In this document: positions 1 to 7,970 of the stretch, in pieces
Numbering within the stretch: the stretch's first letter is position 1
Layout of the letters: each line of letters starts with the position of its first letter
Assembly: GCA_046734915.1 (NCBI GenBank)
Contig: JBKPSC010000144.1
Coordinates: 1 to 12,464 of the forward strand
Direction of reading: 5' to 3'
DNA length: 12,464 bases
DNA from: VFZL01 sp046734915
GTDB taxonomy: Bacteria; Acidobacteriota; Vicinamibacteria; Vicinamibacterales; CAVVIG01
The notes under the pieces: generated by a model
What the model saw: the letters and a program-made list of their open reading frames with translations, nothing else
The model's database searches: none
What the model was told of the DNA's origin: nothing
Position numbers and translations under genes: made by a program

Positions 1-34
1 GTCGCGTGACACCGGACGGGGAGGCCTACAGTTG
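1..34 (+). repeat. Diverged direct repeat, copy A
   Basis: This stretch matches 385-417. Both begin GTCGCGTGA, then one variable base, then ACCGGACGGGG, and both end in GTTG. Weaker similarity appears to continue to about position 80 (GCCAACGGCC against GCCAACCGCTGCC at about 455). The spacing between copies is 384 bp. No transposase or terminal inverted repeat goes with it. It could be a duplicated upstream region or a REP-like element; its function is unknown. Confidence 0.5.
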
Positions 35-203
35 TTCGGGGACGTGTCGTGTGAAGGCAAGGAACAAGCCAACGGCCGCGCACGGTGCAGTCCGTCGAAA
101 CCGCGAATCACGTCGAGTGCAGCGGCAGAGGGGGCGGGGTAAGGCGGCGGCGGTAAGGCCGGTGCCCGCCTCGCTGGCGCTGCTCACCGCTTGCACCAGA
201 GTC

Positions 204-284
204 GCGCGCAGGGCCTGGCAACACCACGTCCACAATCAGCACTCGAATGAAGTCGTCGCGGAGTACAGCGAGGGCCTCTTCCGC
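204..284 (-). pseudogene. Receiver-domain-like remnant
   Basis: Read on the minus strand from 284, one frame gives AEEALAVLRDDF followed by IRVLIVDVVLPG. This matches the middle of a response-regulator receiver domain: the helix ending in an ALxxL pattern, then the strand carrying the phospho-acceptor Asp in a (L/V)xxDxxLPG context. There is no start codon, no DD pair at the N-terminus and no Thr/Lys half. The frame then runs into Arg/Pro-rich low-quality sequence, so at best this is a decayed piece of a regulator. About 25 residues is short enough for chance resemblance, so confidence is low. Confidence 0.3.
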
Positions 285-384
285 TCGACGACGAGGAACG
301 GGACCTCGGCGGGCGGCTTGATACCGTGCGGCCGAACCCAGTGATGTTGCAGGTTGTTCGACCGAGCTGTCGTTGCCATCGGAT

Positions 385-417
385 GTCGCGTGATACCGGA
401 CGGGGTGTTTACTGTTG
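385..417 (+). repeat. Diverged direct repeat, copy B
   Basis: This is the partner of 1-34. It has the same GTCGCGTGA and ACCGGACGGGG blocks, a one-base difference between them and a one-base deletion in the tail. It lies about 170 bp upstream of the sigma-54 activator start, so it may belong to that gene's upstream region. Confidence 0.5.
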
Positions 418-528
418 ACCGAAACGACAAGTGGTGTGGGTGCGAGGGACGGGCCAACCGCTGCCGGTCTCGGTCGGTAGAAATACGCAAACTACGCCGC
501 GGGCCGCTGCGGGAGGCTGAGAACTGGG

Positions 529-545
529 GTGGCAGTGGTACGGCA
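529..545 (+). promoter_or_regulatory. Weak sigma-54-like (-24/-12) promoter
   Basis: The sequence TGGCAGTGGTACGGCA has the invariant GG and GC of sigma-54 promoters with 10 bp between them, and TGGCA in the -24 box. The -12 box is CGGCA rather than TTGCA. The predicted start, about 12 bp after the GC, falls near 556, roughly 30 bp before the activator ATG at 585. The spacing is sensible, but the match is partial and such elements occur by chance in GC-rich DNA. Confidence 0.25.
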
Positions 546-584
546 CGAATGCCCCAGTTGGGTCATCAGTGCCATACTCTAGCG

Positions 585-1985
585 ATGGGCGGAACGCTGC
601 TGATTATCGACGACGATGAGCCCAGCTGCCGGCTAGTCCGAGCCACTTTCCAATCTGAGGGCGTAAGCGTACTGGCGGCACACGACGGGCCGGCCGGGCT
701 CGAGCGCATTGAGACAGACCGGCCGGACGTCGTCCTGCTCGACATTCATCTCCCGTCGGCCAGCGGCATCGACCTTCTCGAGCACTTGAAGAAGACGAAT
801 CCTTCGCTGCCGATTGTGATGCTGACGGCGTCGCGCGAGATCAAAACGGCCGTTCGTGCCACACGGCTCGGAGCGTTCGACTATTTGACGAAACCAATAG
901 ACGACGACGAACTCGTGGCGATTGTGCGGCGCGCGCTCGACGCCCGTGCGCTTTACCTCGAAGTCGAAGACCTCCGCACCCGCGTTACCAGGAACGAGGC
1001 GGACCAGTTGGCATTCGCGATGGGAACCAGCGCGAGCGTCAGAGGGCTTGTGGAACAGATCGCCACGGTGGCGAGGTCGAATTTCAGCGTCCTGATAGTC
1101 GGTGAGACGGGAACCGGAAAGGAGCTGGTGGCACAGGCGATCCACCGACAGAGCGATCGACGGAAACAACCATTCATTGCGCTGGATTGCGGAGCCATCC
1201 CGGAGGCGCTCGTGGAGTCGGAGCTGTTCGGCCACGAACGAGGCGCGTTCACGGGAGCAGAGCGTCGCCACGCCGGGCAGTTTGAACTCGCGACTGGCGG
1301 CACGTGTTTCCTCGATGAGATTGGGAATCTGCCGCTCATGCTGCAGGCCAAGCTCCTCCGCGCCCTGGAGTCTCGGGTAGTCCGTCCCGTCGGCGCAGAA
1401 CGTCCTACGACCGTCGATGTCCGCTTCATCGCGGCAGCGAACGAGGACCTGCAGGCCCGCGCGCAGGACGGCCGTTTTCGCGCCGACCTCTATTTCCGTC
1501 TGGCGCAATATACGATTGCGCTGTCACCGCTGCGCCAGCGACCCGAGGACATCGCGTATTTGGCGCAGCGGTTCCTTCAAGAAGCGAGCGTGGAGCTGCG
1601 AAAGCCTGTCCGCCAGGTGGCGCCGGCGGCAATCGAGATGTTGCGGCGACACGATTGGCCGGGAAACGTACGCGAGTTGCGCAACGTTGTTCGACAGGCT
1701 GTTTTGCGTTCAGACGGACTCGCGATACAGCCCACGGATCTCGGCCCTCTTCTCTCGTCTATGCCAGCGAGCGCAAGCGGTGCGGTCAAGAGCACCGGGA
1801 TGCAGTCCTTGAAACAGATTGCCGCCGATGCAACTCGAAGTGCGGAACATGACTCGATCCGCGACGCACTTCGCGCCACCAAAGGTAACAGGAGCCGGGC
1901 GGCGAACCTGCTACAGACTGATTACAAGACGCTGCTGCGGAAAATCAGGCAGTTGGATATTCGGGTGCGGGATTTCATTCCGTGA
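585..1985 (+). CDS. NtrC-family sigma-54-dependent response regulator
   Basis: This is a cytoplasmic bacterial enhancer-binding protein of 466 aa. The N-terminal receiver (about 4-118) has the acidic pair in IIDDDE, phospho-acceptor D53 in LLDIHLP, and K103 in LTKP. The central AAA+ sigma-54 interaction domain (about 145-365) has Walker A GETGTGKE (173-180), an intact GAFTGA loop (220-225) that contacts sigma-54, Walker B CFLDE (241-245) and an Arg-finger region RFRADLYFRL. A Fis-type helix-turn-helix closes the protein (about 424-460). All parts needed for ATP-driven open-complex formation by sigma-54 polymerase are present. The frame is open from 354, but homology begins at MGGTLLIIDDD, so ATG 585 is chosen; no strong Shine-Dalgarno is visible. 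The stop overlaps the convergent receiver gene by 11 bp. No kinase lies next to it on the same strand, so its sensor is unknown. Gene-level identity (NtrC, ZraR, AtoC type) cannot be settled. Confidence 0.93.
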   Translation: MGGTLLIIDDDEPSCRLVRATFQSEGVSVLAAHDGPAGLERIETDRPDVVLLDIHLPSASGIDLLEHLKKTNPSLPIVMLTASREIKTAVRATRLGAFDYLTKPIDDDELVAIVRRALDARALYLEVEDLRTRVTRNEADQLAFAMGTSASVRGLVEQIATVARSNFSVLIVGETGTGKELVAQAIHRQSDRRKQPFIALDCGAIPEALVESELFGHERGAFTGAERRHAGQFELATGGTCFLDEIGNLPLMLQAKLLRALESRVVRPVGAERPTTVDVRFIAAANEDLQARAQDGRFRADLYFRLAQYTIALSPLRQRPEDIAYLAQRFLQEASVELRKPVRQVAPAAIEMLRRHDWPGNVRELRNVVRQAVLRSDGLAIQPTDLGPLLSSMPASASGAVKSTGMQSLKQIAADATRSAEHDSIRDALRATKGNRSRAANLLQTDYKTLLRKIRQLDIRVRDFIP

Positions 1986-2379
1986 TCTGGTTCACCGACT
2001 CGGGGCTACGCTCCGCCAAATACGAGCTGACCACTACCGGAAGTCCCTCGACGTCGATTGGCTTGGTGATATAACCATCGCAGCCCGCGGCGAATGCCTT
2101 CTCGTCATCGCCCTTCATCGCGTACGCGGTGAGCGCGATGATGCGGACCGCTCGAGTTGCGGGATCCGCCTTCAACCGGCGTGTGAGCTCGAGCCCATCC
2201 ATCCCCGGCAGCTGTATGTCCATTAGAATGAGACGAGGCGTGACTGTCCGAAGGAGCTGAAGGGCGTCTTCCGCGTTTGAAGCGGTGTAAACGTCAAACC
2301 CTTCGTTCGCGAGCACCACTCGGGCAAGTTTCAGATTCTGAGTGTTGTCATCGACGATCAGAATTGACTTTCCTTCCAT
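1975..2379 (-). CDS. Single-domain response regulator, DivK/CheY-like
   Basis: This 134-aa protein is a receiver domain with no output domain. The acidic pair is in ILIVDDN, the phospho-acceptor is D54 in LMDIQLPGMDG, the switch Thr is T84 in IALTAYAMKGD, and the conserved Lys is K106 in YITKPID. The ALTAYAM and GCDGYITKPI wording is typical of DivK-like receivers and of receivers attached to hybrid kinases. ATG 2379 is preferred because GAGG lies 6 nt upstream of it. A TTG at 2391 would overlap the kinase stop (TTGA) and add four residues. It lies 8 nt downstream of the triple-PAS kinase gene, so the two are almost certainly co-transcribed, and this is probably that kinase's phosphoryl target. 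It must act by protein-protein contact or as a relay element, since it has no DNA-binding domain. Its 3' end overlaps the convergent activator gene by 11 bp. Confidence 0.93.
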   Translation of the reverse strand: MEGKSILIVDDNTQNLKLARVVLANEGFDVYTASNAEDALQLLRTVTPRLILMDIQLPGMDGLELTRRLKADPATRAVRIIALTAYAMKGDDEKAFAAGCDGYITKPIDVEGLPVVVSSYLAERSPESVNQITE

Positions 2380-2387
2380 TGTCCGCC

Positions 2388-4259
2388 TCAAGGCTGATCC
2401 GTGGGACCGCTGTCGTGCACGTCCGGCGATGATGCGCGGGGAAGGACCGCGGAGAAGGTGCTGCCGCTCCCCGGCGTGCTGCGCACGGCCACGCGGCCTC
2501 CATGTGCCTCAACGATCCGTTTGGTAAGTGCGAGCCCCAACCCCGTTCCCTGGTGTTGCTTCGCCACGCTGGCATCGAGCTGCTGAAACTCGACGAACAG
2601 CTTTCCCAACTGCTCAGAAGGTATTCCGATGCCGGTATCCTCCACGTCGATGCGGAAGAGCGAAGGACTCTCGGACGCTACGCGTACGAGGATGCGCCCT
2701 CCTTCGGGGGTGAACTTGATGGCATTCGACAGGTAGTTGTAGAGGATCTGTTTGACGCGGCCGGCGTCGACGACGACCTTGCGTGCTTCCTCGTCAACCT
2801 CTATCTCGACTCGCAGCTGCTTCTTCGCAGCCAGGCCGCGAAGAATATCCCGCACCTCCGTCGTCAGCTGCGAAAGGTCGACCTCCTCCGGCCGGAACTC
2901 GATCTTGCCTGACTCGACCTTCGCAAGGTCGAGCACGTCGTTGATCAGTTGTAACAGATGTCGGGAGCTGGTCAAGATGTCTCCGACGTACTCCCGATGT
3001 TCCGGCGACAGAGGCCCGACCTTCCCCTTGTACATCAGCGCAGCGAATCCGATGATGGCATTCAAAGGCGTCCGCAGCTCATGGGACATGTTGGCAAGGA
3101 ACTCGGTCTTGAGGCGGTTGGCCTCCAGCATCCGCCACTCGAGCTGCTTGCGCTCGGTGATGTCGCGAATTGCGCTCGATACCAGCGTGCCGCCGTCGGT
3201 CTTCAACGGGCTCAGACTGATCTCGATCGGGAACTCCGTCCCGTCTTTCCGAAGCCCGAACAGCTCGAGCCCGATGCCCATCCCGCGTGGCCGCGGGTCC
3301 GCGAAAAACCCGGCACGGTGCCGCGAATGGGATCGGCGAAAGCGATCGGGAACGAGGATCTCGACCCCTTGCCCCACGAGTTCCTGCCGGGTGTGTCCAA
3401 AGAGCCGCTCCGTCTGGGCGTTGATCAAGACTATTCGCCCGTCCTTGTTGACGATGACCATGGCGTCCGGAGCCGACTCGAGCAGGTCCCTGAACCGTTC
3501 CTCTGCTTTCTTCCTATGGCTCGTGTCGCGGATCGCGGCGGAGACCAGGGTGCCACCCTCGATGTCCAGAGGACTCAAGCTGATTTCAATCGGAAACTCC
3601 GACCCGTCCTTTCGCACTCCGGAGAGCTCCAGGCCAGAGCCCATCGGCCTGACGCGTGGTTCCGCGAAAAAATTGGCTCGGTGGGTGGGATGCGCTTCAC
3701 GGATGCGAGCCGGGATGAGGACTTCCACCAGCTTGCCCAAAAGCTCAGCCCTGGAGTAGCCGAACAGCTTTTCCGTTTGTGCGTTGACGCTCGTGATCTT
3801 GCCGTGGTGGTTCACGATCACGATCGCATCCGGCGCCGTTTCGAGCAGGCTCCACGCCTTCGCCTCGCTCGCCTCCAATTCGCGCAGCCGCCTGAGGAGT
3901 GTGATGTCACGCTCGCAGACGTCGATCGACGGCTCGTCGGCAGCTCGATGCATCACGACGCTGACGGGAATCAGCGCACCGTCCTTTCGGCGGCGAAGTC
4001 TTTCCACTGCGACCGCGCCATTGGCGACGGCGCAGCACAGATCGGTCGAGGTTTCGCCGCGGAATTCCTCGGGAACGATCAGCTCGGTTATCCGCCGGCC
4101 GATCGCTTCCTGCGGCGTGAACCCGAACATCGACTCTGCGCCGCGGTTCCACGAGAGCACACGACCGTCGTGTGTCATGGACAGCAGTGCGTCCGCCGAC
4201 GCATCGAGGAGGCGCTGAGCGTGCGCCAGATCTCCGGGACGTCGCACGTCATCCGTCAT
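2388..4259 (-). CDS. Soluble triple-PAS sensor histidine kinase
   Basis: This 623-aa protein has no membrane segment or signal peptide, so it should sense a cytoplasmic cue. Three PAS domains lie at about 13-115, 131-248 and 254-370. The second and third are clearly an internal duplication: both carry ESAPDA or ETAPDA starts, INAQTE(K/R)LFG, and RKDG(S/T)EFPIEISLSP ends. The HisKA domain has the H-box FLANMSHELRTPLN with phospho-accepting H393. The HATPase_c domain shows the N-box (N512 in YLSNAIKF), G1 box DTGIG (541-545) and G2 box GTGLG (571-575). ATG 4259 follows an AGGTG at suitable spacing. It is the first gene of a two-gene minus-strand operon with the DivK-like receiver and reads divergently from the NarL regulator at 4825. 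No ligand-binding residues (heme, FMN) can be assigned by eye. Kinase identity is secure; the signal is unknown. Confidence 0.95.
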   Translation of the reverse strand: MTDDVRRPGDLAHAQRLLDASADALLSMTHDGRVLSWNRGAESMFGFTPQEAIGRRITELIVPEEFRGETSTDLCCAVANGAVAVERLRRRKDGALIPVSVVMHRAADEPSIDVCERDITLLRRLRELEASEAKAWSLLETAPDAIVIVNHHGKITSVNAQTEKLFGYSRAELLGKLVEVLIPARIREAHPTHRANFFAEPRVRPMGSGLELSGVRKDGSEFPIEISLSPLDIEGGTLVSAAIRDTSHRKKAEERFRDLLESAPDAMVIVNKDGRIVLINAQTERLFGHTRQELVGQGVEILVPDRFRRSHSRHRAGFFADPRPRGMGIGLELFGLRKDGTEFPIEISLSPLKTDGGTLVSSAIRDITERKQLEWRMLEANRLKTEFLANMSHELRTPLNAIIGFAALMYKGKVGPLSPEHREYVGDILTSSRHLLQLINDVLDLAKVESGKIEFRPEEVDLSQLTTEVRDILRGLAAKKQLRVEIEVDEEARKVVVDAGRVKQILYNYLSNAIKFTPEGGRILVRVASESPSLFRIDVEDTGIGIPSEQLGKLFVEFQQLDASVAKQHQGTGLGLALTKRIVEAHGGRVAVRSTPGSGSTFSAVLPRASSPDVHDSGPTDQP

Positions 4260-4824
4260 GTGTTACACCTGCTGATCCTTCGACTACCTCTCGACGCGTG
4301 CCCCCGCTCCGGCTCAGGACCGCCTCAATCCGGGTACTTCCCCTCCGCCCCTTGCACGTCGACGGCAGCTGCTGGCCGGGTATCATACCCTCGTCGTCTG
4401 TCAGCCGCTGCTCAAGTCGTGGGCTGCTGTGTAGCTGGTTCTGGACGTTCGATCAGCATGCGTGTCGTCGTCCACGATAGCCACCATTTGGAATTGCCGG
4501 TGGCCATCGACGCGAAGTAGTCCGACTCGAGCCGCCCCCCGGTCTCGCCGGAATGGGTTTCGGGCGCGGTTCGTTTGGGTCCCGTTCACCCCCCGCCGCA
4601 AATGCGCGACCAGCACGCCTTGGGGAATGGTGCTGGCAATACAATGGTCCGCCGCTTGCATCGCCCAGCGTCCGGCGAGGTCGACATGATCGGCACGCGC
4701 CAACATCCGACCGGCCACGGTCGCTGCGCTTTGCCACCGGCCCGGGCGTACGCCCGCGTCTCCCGGGCGGGCCGCGATGTCCGGCTGCTGGCGTGGCGGC
4801 GCGCACTGACGACAGCATGAAACA
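4260..4824. other. Divergent intergenic region, 565 bp
   Basis: This region separates the minus-strand kinase operon from NarL regulator copy 1 and should hold promoters for both. No convincing -35/-10 or sigma-54 element could be fixed by eye. Several frames are open on both strands, but they have no recognisable domain and look like GC-rich shadows. Two scraps may be gene debris. One is a minus-strand MVAIVDDD at 4487-4464, resembling the first strand of a FixJ-like receiver. The other is a plus-strand frame ending in RALTTA and a TGA at 4818-4820, just before the regulator, which shares its last residues (LTTA, stop) with the kinase remnant upstream of regulator copy 2. Confidence 0.5.
4743..4769. 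promoter_or_regulatory. Palindrome and overlapping hairpin upstream of NarL copy 1
   Basis: CGGGCGTACGCCCG (4743-4756) is a perfect 14-bp palindrome. Its right half (CGCCCG, 4751-4756) can instead pair with CGGGCG at 4764-4769 across a 7-nt loop, giving two mutually exclusive pairings. It ends 55 bp before the regulator start. It could be an operator for a dimeric regulator or RNA structure in the leader. GC-only palindromes are fairly common in such DNA. Confidence 0.25.
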
Positions 4825-5451
4825 ATGAGTCGCGATTCGCGGGCGATTCGGGTTCTCGTGGTCGACGACCACCCGGTGTTACGCCAGGGCATCGCCGCTC
4901 TGATCGAAGACAAGCCCGACGTGATCCTGGTGGCCGAGGCCACCAACGGCCGGCAGGGGGTTGAGCTCTTTCGCCAGCACCGCCCGGATGTGACCTTGAT
5001 GGATCTGCAGATGCCGGACATGACCGGCCTGGAGGCCATCACGGTCATTCGCGCGGAGTTCCCCGAGGCGCGCATCATCGTGCTCACGACGTACGCCGGC
5101 GATGTCCAGGCGGTGACGGCACTGCAGGCGGGAGCGAGCGGCTACGTGCTGAAGACCACGCTGAGCGCCGAGCTGCTGTCGACCATCCGCGCCGTGCACA
5201 GCGGGCGCAAGGCGCTGTCCCCGGAGATCTCGCTCGAGCTGGCGGAGCACGCCGCGCAGGACGCCCTGTCGCCGCTCGAAGTGCGTGTCTTGCGGCTGAT
5301 CGCCGAGGGGAATTCCAACAAGGAGATCGGCGCGCAGCTCTCGTTCACAGAAGACGCCGTCAAAGGCCACGTGCGGAGCATCCTCGCCAAGCTGGGTGCC
5401 AACGACCGCGCGCAGGCCGCCGTACTCGGGCTGAAGCGAGGCATCATCTAG
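4796..5451 (+). repeat. Duplicated NarL-regulator unit, copy 1
   Basis: This unit matches 8194-8850 over the whole regulator gene plus about 28 bp upstream (GCGGCGCGC, then ACTGACGACAGCATGA, one variable base, then ACAATGAGTC). Similarity stops immediately after the TAG stop and just before GCGGC. Upstream non-coding identity argues for a real segmental duplication rather than only shared ancestry of the proteins. Confidence 0.8.
4825..5451 (+). CDS. NarL/FixJ-family response regulator, copy 1
   Basis: This 208-aa DNA-binding regulator has a receiver at about 8-123 with the acidic pair in LVVDDHP, phospho-acceptor D60 in LMDLQMPDMTG, Thr in IVLTTY (88-89) and K110 in GYVLK. A LuxR-type helix-turn-helix occupies about 147-205 (LSPLEVRVLRLIAEGNSNKEI, then TEDAVKGHVRSIL). 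The ATG lies 4 nt after a TGA that ends an upstream frame, and the Shine-Dalgarno is poor. That layout is typical of regulators translationally coupled to an upstream sensor kinase. Here the upstream kinase is gone, and a hybrid kinase follows 41 bp downstream, probably in the same transcript. It differs at about 22 of 208 positions from copy 2 at 8224. The DNA-binding helices are unchanged, so the two should bind the same sites. Target genes are unknown. Confidence 0.95.
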   Translation: MSRDSRAIRVLVVDDHPVLRQGIAALIEDKPDVILVAEATNGRQGVELFRQHRPDVTLMDLQMPDMTGLEAITVIRAEFPEARIIVLTTYAGDVQAVTALQAGASGYVLKTTLSAELLSTIRAVHSGRKALSPEISLELAEHAAQDALSPLEVRVLRLIAEGNSNKEIGAQLSFTEDAVKGHVRSILAKLGANDRAQAAVLGLKRGII

Positions 5452-5492
5452 CCGCCCTTGGGCGTCACCACACTCCAATCGAGGATCGGAGC

Positions 5493-7970
5493 ATGACGGA
5501 AGAGAAAGACGAGTTCGCGGCCGTCGCGGCGGCAACAGTGCTCGATGCGGCACCGGATGCGTTCATCCTGGTTGACGCTTCAGGGACGGTCCGCTTCGCC
5601 AACCAGCAGGTGACCGCACTGTTTGGCTACCGGCGCGACGAGGTCATCGGGCTGCCGATCGAGGCGCTGATTCCCGAGCCCTCCCGTGCGAGACACGCCG
5701 AGCATCGGCGACAGTATATGGCGGTGGGCGAGCGCCGCCTGATGGGCGTCTCGCTCGACGTGTTCGCGCTGCACCAAGATGGTCACCAGTTTCCGGTCGA
5801 GGTCAGCTTGAGCCAGATCGTGCCAGGTCCCACCGGTCTCGTCGCGGCGACGATTCGCGATGTCAGCGAAGGCAAGCGTTTGCAGCGTTCGCCGCGCGAG
5901 CACCAGCAACTCCTGAGAAGACTTATCGAATTCTCTGATGACGCCATCATTACGAAGACGCTGGACGGAACCGTGACGTCATGGAATCCGGCCGCTCAAA
6001 AGCTCTTTGGATACACGGCGGAACAGGCGATCGGTCATTCAATGCAGTTGGTCATACCTCCGGAGCGGTCCAACGAGGAAACGATGATTCTGGCGAAAAT
6101 CGCGCGCGGCGAACTCGTTGACCACTTCGAGACGGTCCGCGCCCGTGCGAACGGCACGCGCATCGACATCTCCACGACCATCTCACCGCTCAAGGATGCC
6201 AACGGGCGCGTCATCGGCGCATCCACGATTGCCCGCGATATCACTGAACGGAAGACGCATGAGCGAAAGATGCTGGCGCAGCTCGCGCGTTTGAACCTGC
6301 TGCAGCAGGTGACCCGCGCAATCGGAGAGCGCCAGGACGTTGACAGCATCTACCAGGTCGTCATTCGAAGCATCGAAGATCATATGTCGGTTGATTTCGC
6401 AGCGATCGCGCTCTACGAGCCTGCGAGCGATGTCATTGTCCTCAAACGCGTCGGCGCGAAGAGTCGCGCGCTCGCCGTGGCGCTTACGCTCTCCGAAGAG
6501 GCAAGGGTCGGAATCGACCAGAACGGCTTGAGTCGGTGCCTGCGCGGCGATCTCGTGTACGAGTCTGATCTTTCGGACGCCACTCACCCGCTTCCTGCGA
6601 AGCTGGCCAGCGCCGGGCTGCGCGCCCTCGTCATTGCACCGCTCAGCGTCACGAACAAGGTGTTCGGCGTCATGATCCTCGCGCGCCGCGCGCCGGCGAG
6701 TTTCGCGAGCAGCGATTGTGAGTTCCTGCTCCAGCTGAGTGACCACGTGGCCCTCGCCGCCCATCAGGCGCAACTCTACGCCGCCCTGCAGCAGGCTTAT
6801 GAAGACCTGCGCCGGACGCAGCAAACTGTGATGCAGCAAGAGCGGTTGCGCGCACTCGGGCAGATGGCGAGCGGAATTGCCCACGACATCTCCAATAGCC
6901 TGAGTCCAGCGGCACTATACGCCCAGGTGTTGCTGGAGCGCGACCCCGGTCTCGACGAACATACGCGCCGTTCCCTGGGTGTGATTCAGCAAGCGGTCGA
7001 GGACGCAGGCCGCACGCTGGGTCGACTGCAGACCTTCTACCGCCCCCGCGAGGGCGAGTCGCGACCGATCGATTTCGATCTCAATGCTCTCTTGCAACAG
7101 GTGGCCGACATCACCCGCGCCCGCTGGAGCGACATGCCTCAGGAGCGCGGCATCGTCATTCACCTGCGCATGGATTTGGCGCCAGACCTTCCGCGAATCA
7201 TGGGTGCCGAGAACGAGATCCGGGATGCACTCACCAATTTGGTCTTGAATGCCGTTGATGCGATGCCTGAGGGCGGAACGCTGACGCTGCGATCACGTGT
7301 CAGCGCCGCAGGGGACGACGGGCCCTTACGGGCATCCGCCGAGGTGATCGACACCGGAGTAGGTATGAGCGAGGCCACGCGCAGGCGCTGCTTCGAGCCC
7401 TTCTTCACGACCAAGGGAGAGCGGGGGACGGGTTTGGGACTCGCCATGGTCTACGGTATGGCGCAGCGCCACGGCGCGGATTGCGAGATAGAGAGCAATC
7501 TGGGCCACGGAACGACCGTGCGGCTCAGCTTTCCCGTCATGCCGGCGCTGCCTGGGGCCCCTGCCGCGCGGACACGCCACAGCGTACCGCCACTGCGCAT
7601 TCTGGTCGTGGACGACGATCCTCTGATTCTCCAATCCTTGCGCGATATTCTCGAATTCGACGGTCACGTTGTGGTCACCGCCGATGGTGGACAGAGTGGA
7701 ATCGATGAATTTCTGGCGGCTCGCGAGGCCGACCGGGCGTTCGACATCGTGATCAGTGATGTCGGGATGCCGAACGTCGATGGTCGAACCCTTGGTGCCT
7801 CGATCAGGTCCGTGGAACCCGGCATTTCGATCATTCTGCTTACCGGCTGGGGTCAGCGCTTGCAGGCAGAACCTGACGTGTCACGGTACGCGGATCGGGT
7901 GCTGAGCAAGCCGCCGCGCATGTCGGAGTTGCGCACCGCGCTCCGGGAACTCGCAAAGAGTCGTCGGTGA
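5493..7970 (+). CDS. PAS-PAS-GAF hybrid histidine kinase with C-terminal receiver
   Basis: This 825-aa soluble hybrid sensor has no membrane segment. Its domains in order are PAS 1 (about 12-128), PAS 2 (about 135-255), GAF (about 278-430) and a coiled linker with a HisKA-type DHp whose H-box is GIAHDISNSLSP (phospho-accepting H464). HATPase_c follows, with the N-box NLVLNAVDAM (N586), G1 box DTGVG (620-624) and G2 box GTGLG (645-649). The C-terminal receiver (about 702-820) has VVDDD, phospho-acceptor D756 in ISDVGMP, T784 and K806 in LSKPP. The NtrB-like IAHDIxNxLxP motif differs from the minus-strand kinase's SHELRTPL. PAS 1 shares the (R/Q)DGxxFP(I/V)E(I/V)SLS ending with PAS 2 and 3 of that kinase. 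Start ATG 5493 has GAGG 8 nt upstream. No HPt domain is fused or nearby, so the next relay step is unassigned. Likely partners are the flanking NarL regulators. Confidence 0.95.
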   Translation: MTEEKDEFAAVAAATVLDAAPDAFILVDASGTVRFANQQVTALFGYRRDEVIGLPIEALIPEPSRARHAEHRRQYMAVGERRLMGVSLDVFALHQDGHQFPVEVSLSQIVPGPTGLVAATIRDVSEGKRLQRSPREHQQLLRRLIEFSDDAIITKTLDGTVTSWNPAAQKLFGYTAEQAIGHSMQLVIPPERSNEETMILAKIARGELVDHFETVRARANGTRIDISTTISPLKDANGRVIGASTIARDITERKTHERKMLAQLARLNLLQQVTRAIGERQDVDSIYQVVIRSIEDHMSVDFAAIALYEPASDVIVLKRVGAKSRALAVALTLSEEARVGIDQNGLSRCLRGDLVYESDLSDATHPLPAKLASAGLRALVIAPLSVTNKVFGVMILARRAPASFASSDCEFLLQLSDHVALAAHQAQLYAALQQAYEDLRRTQQTVMQQERLRALGQMASGIAHDISNSLSPAALYAQVLLERDPGLDEHTRRSLGVIQQAVEDAGRTLGRLQTFYRPREGESRPIDFDLNALLQQVADITRARWSDMPQERGIVIHLRMDLAPDLPRIMGAENEIRDALTNLVLNAVDAMPEGGTLTLRSRVSAAGDDGPLRASAEVIDTGVGMSEATRRRCFEPFFTTKGERGTGLGLAMVYGMAQRHGADCEIESNLGHGTTVRLSFPVMPALPGAPAARTRHSVPPLRILVVDDDPLILQSLRDILEFDGHVVVTADGGQSGIDEFLAAREADRAFDIVISDVGMPNVDGRTLGASIRSVEPGISIILLTGWGQRLQAEPDVSRYADRVLSKPPRMSELRTALRELAKSRR

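Noticed and set aside
354..584. Upstream extension of the sigma-54 activator reading frame
   Set aside because: The extension is open but has no homology-like sequence, and the receiver domain starts right at the internal ATG 585, so it is treated as non-coding.
2958..4520. Long plus-strand open frame (520 codons) antisense to the triple-PAS kinase
   Set aside because: It lies across a clearly coding minus-strand gene, shows no domain, and is the expected shadow of a GC-rich gene in the opposite frame.
4401..5087. Minus-strand frame of 228 codons spanning the divergent intergenic region and regulator copy 1
   Set aside because: Half is antisense to the regulator and the rest has no recognised domain. 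The short MVAIVDDD resemblance at 4487 is too small to call a gene.
5453..5464. CGCCC-TT-GGGCG after NarL copy 1 as a terminator
   Set aside because: The loop is too short, the stem is small and no T-run follows. The hybrid kinase starts 41 bp after the regulator and is better explained by co-transcription.
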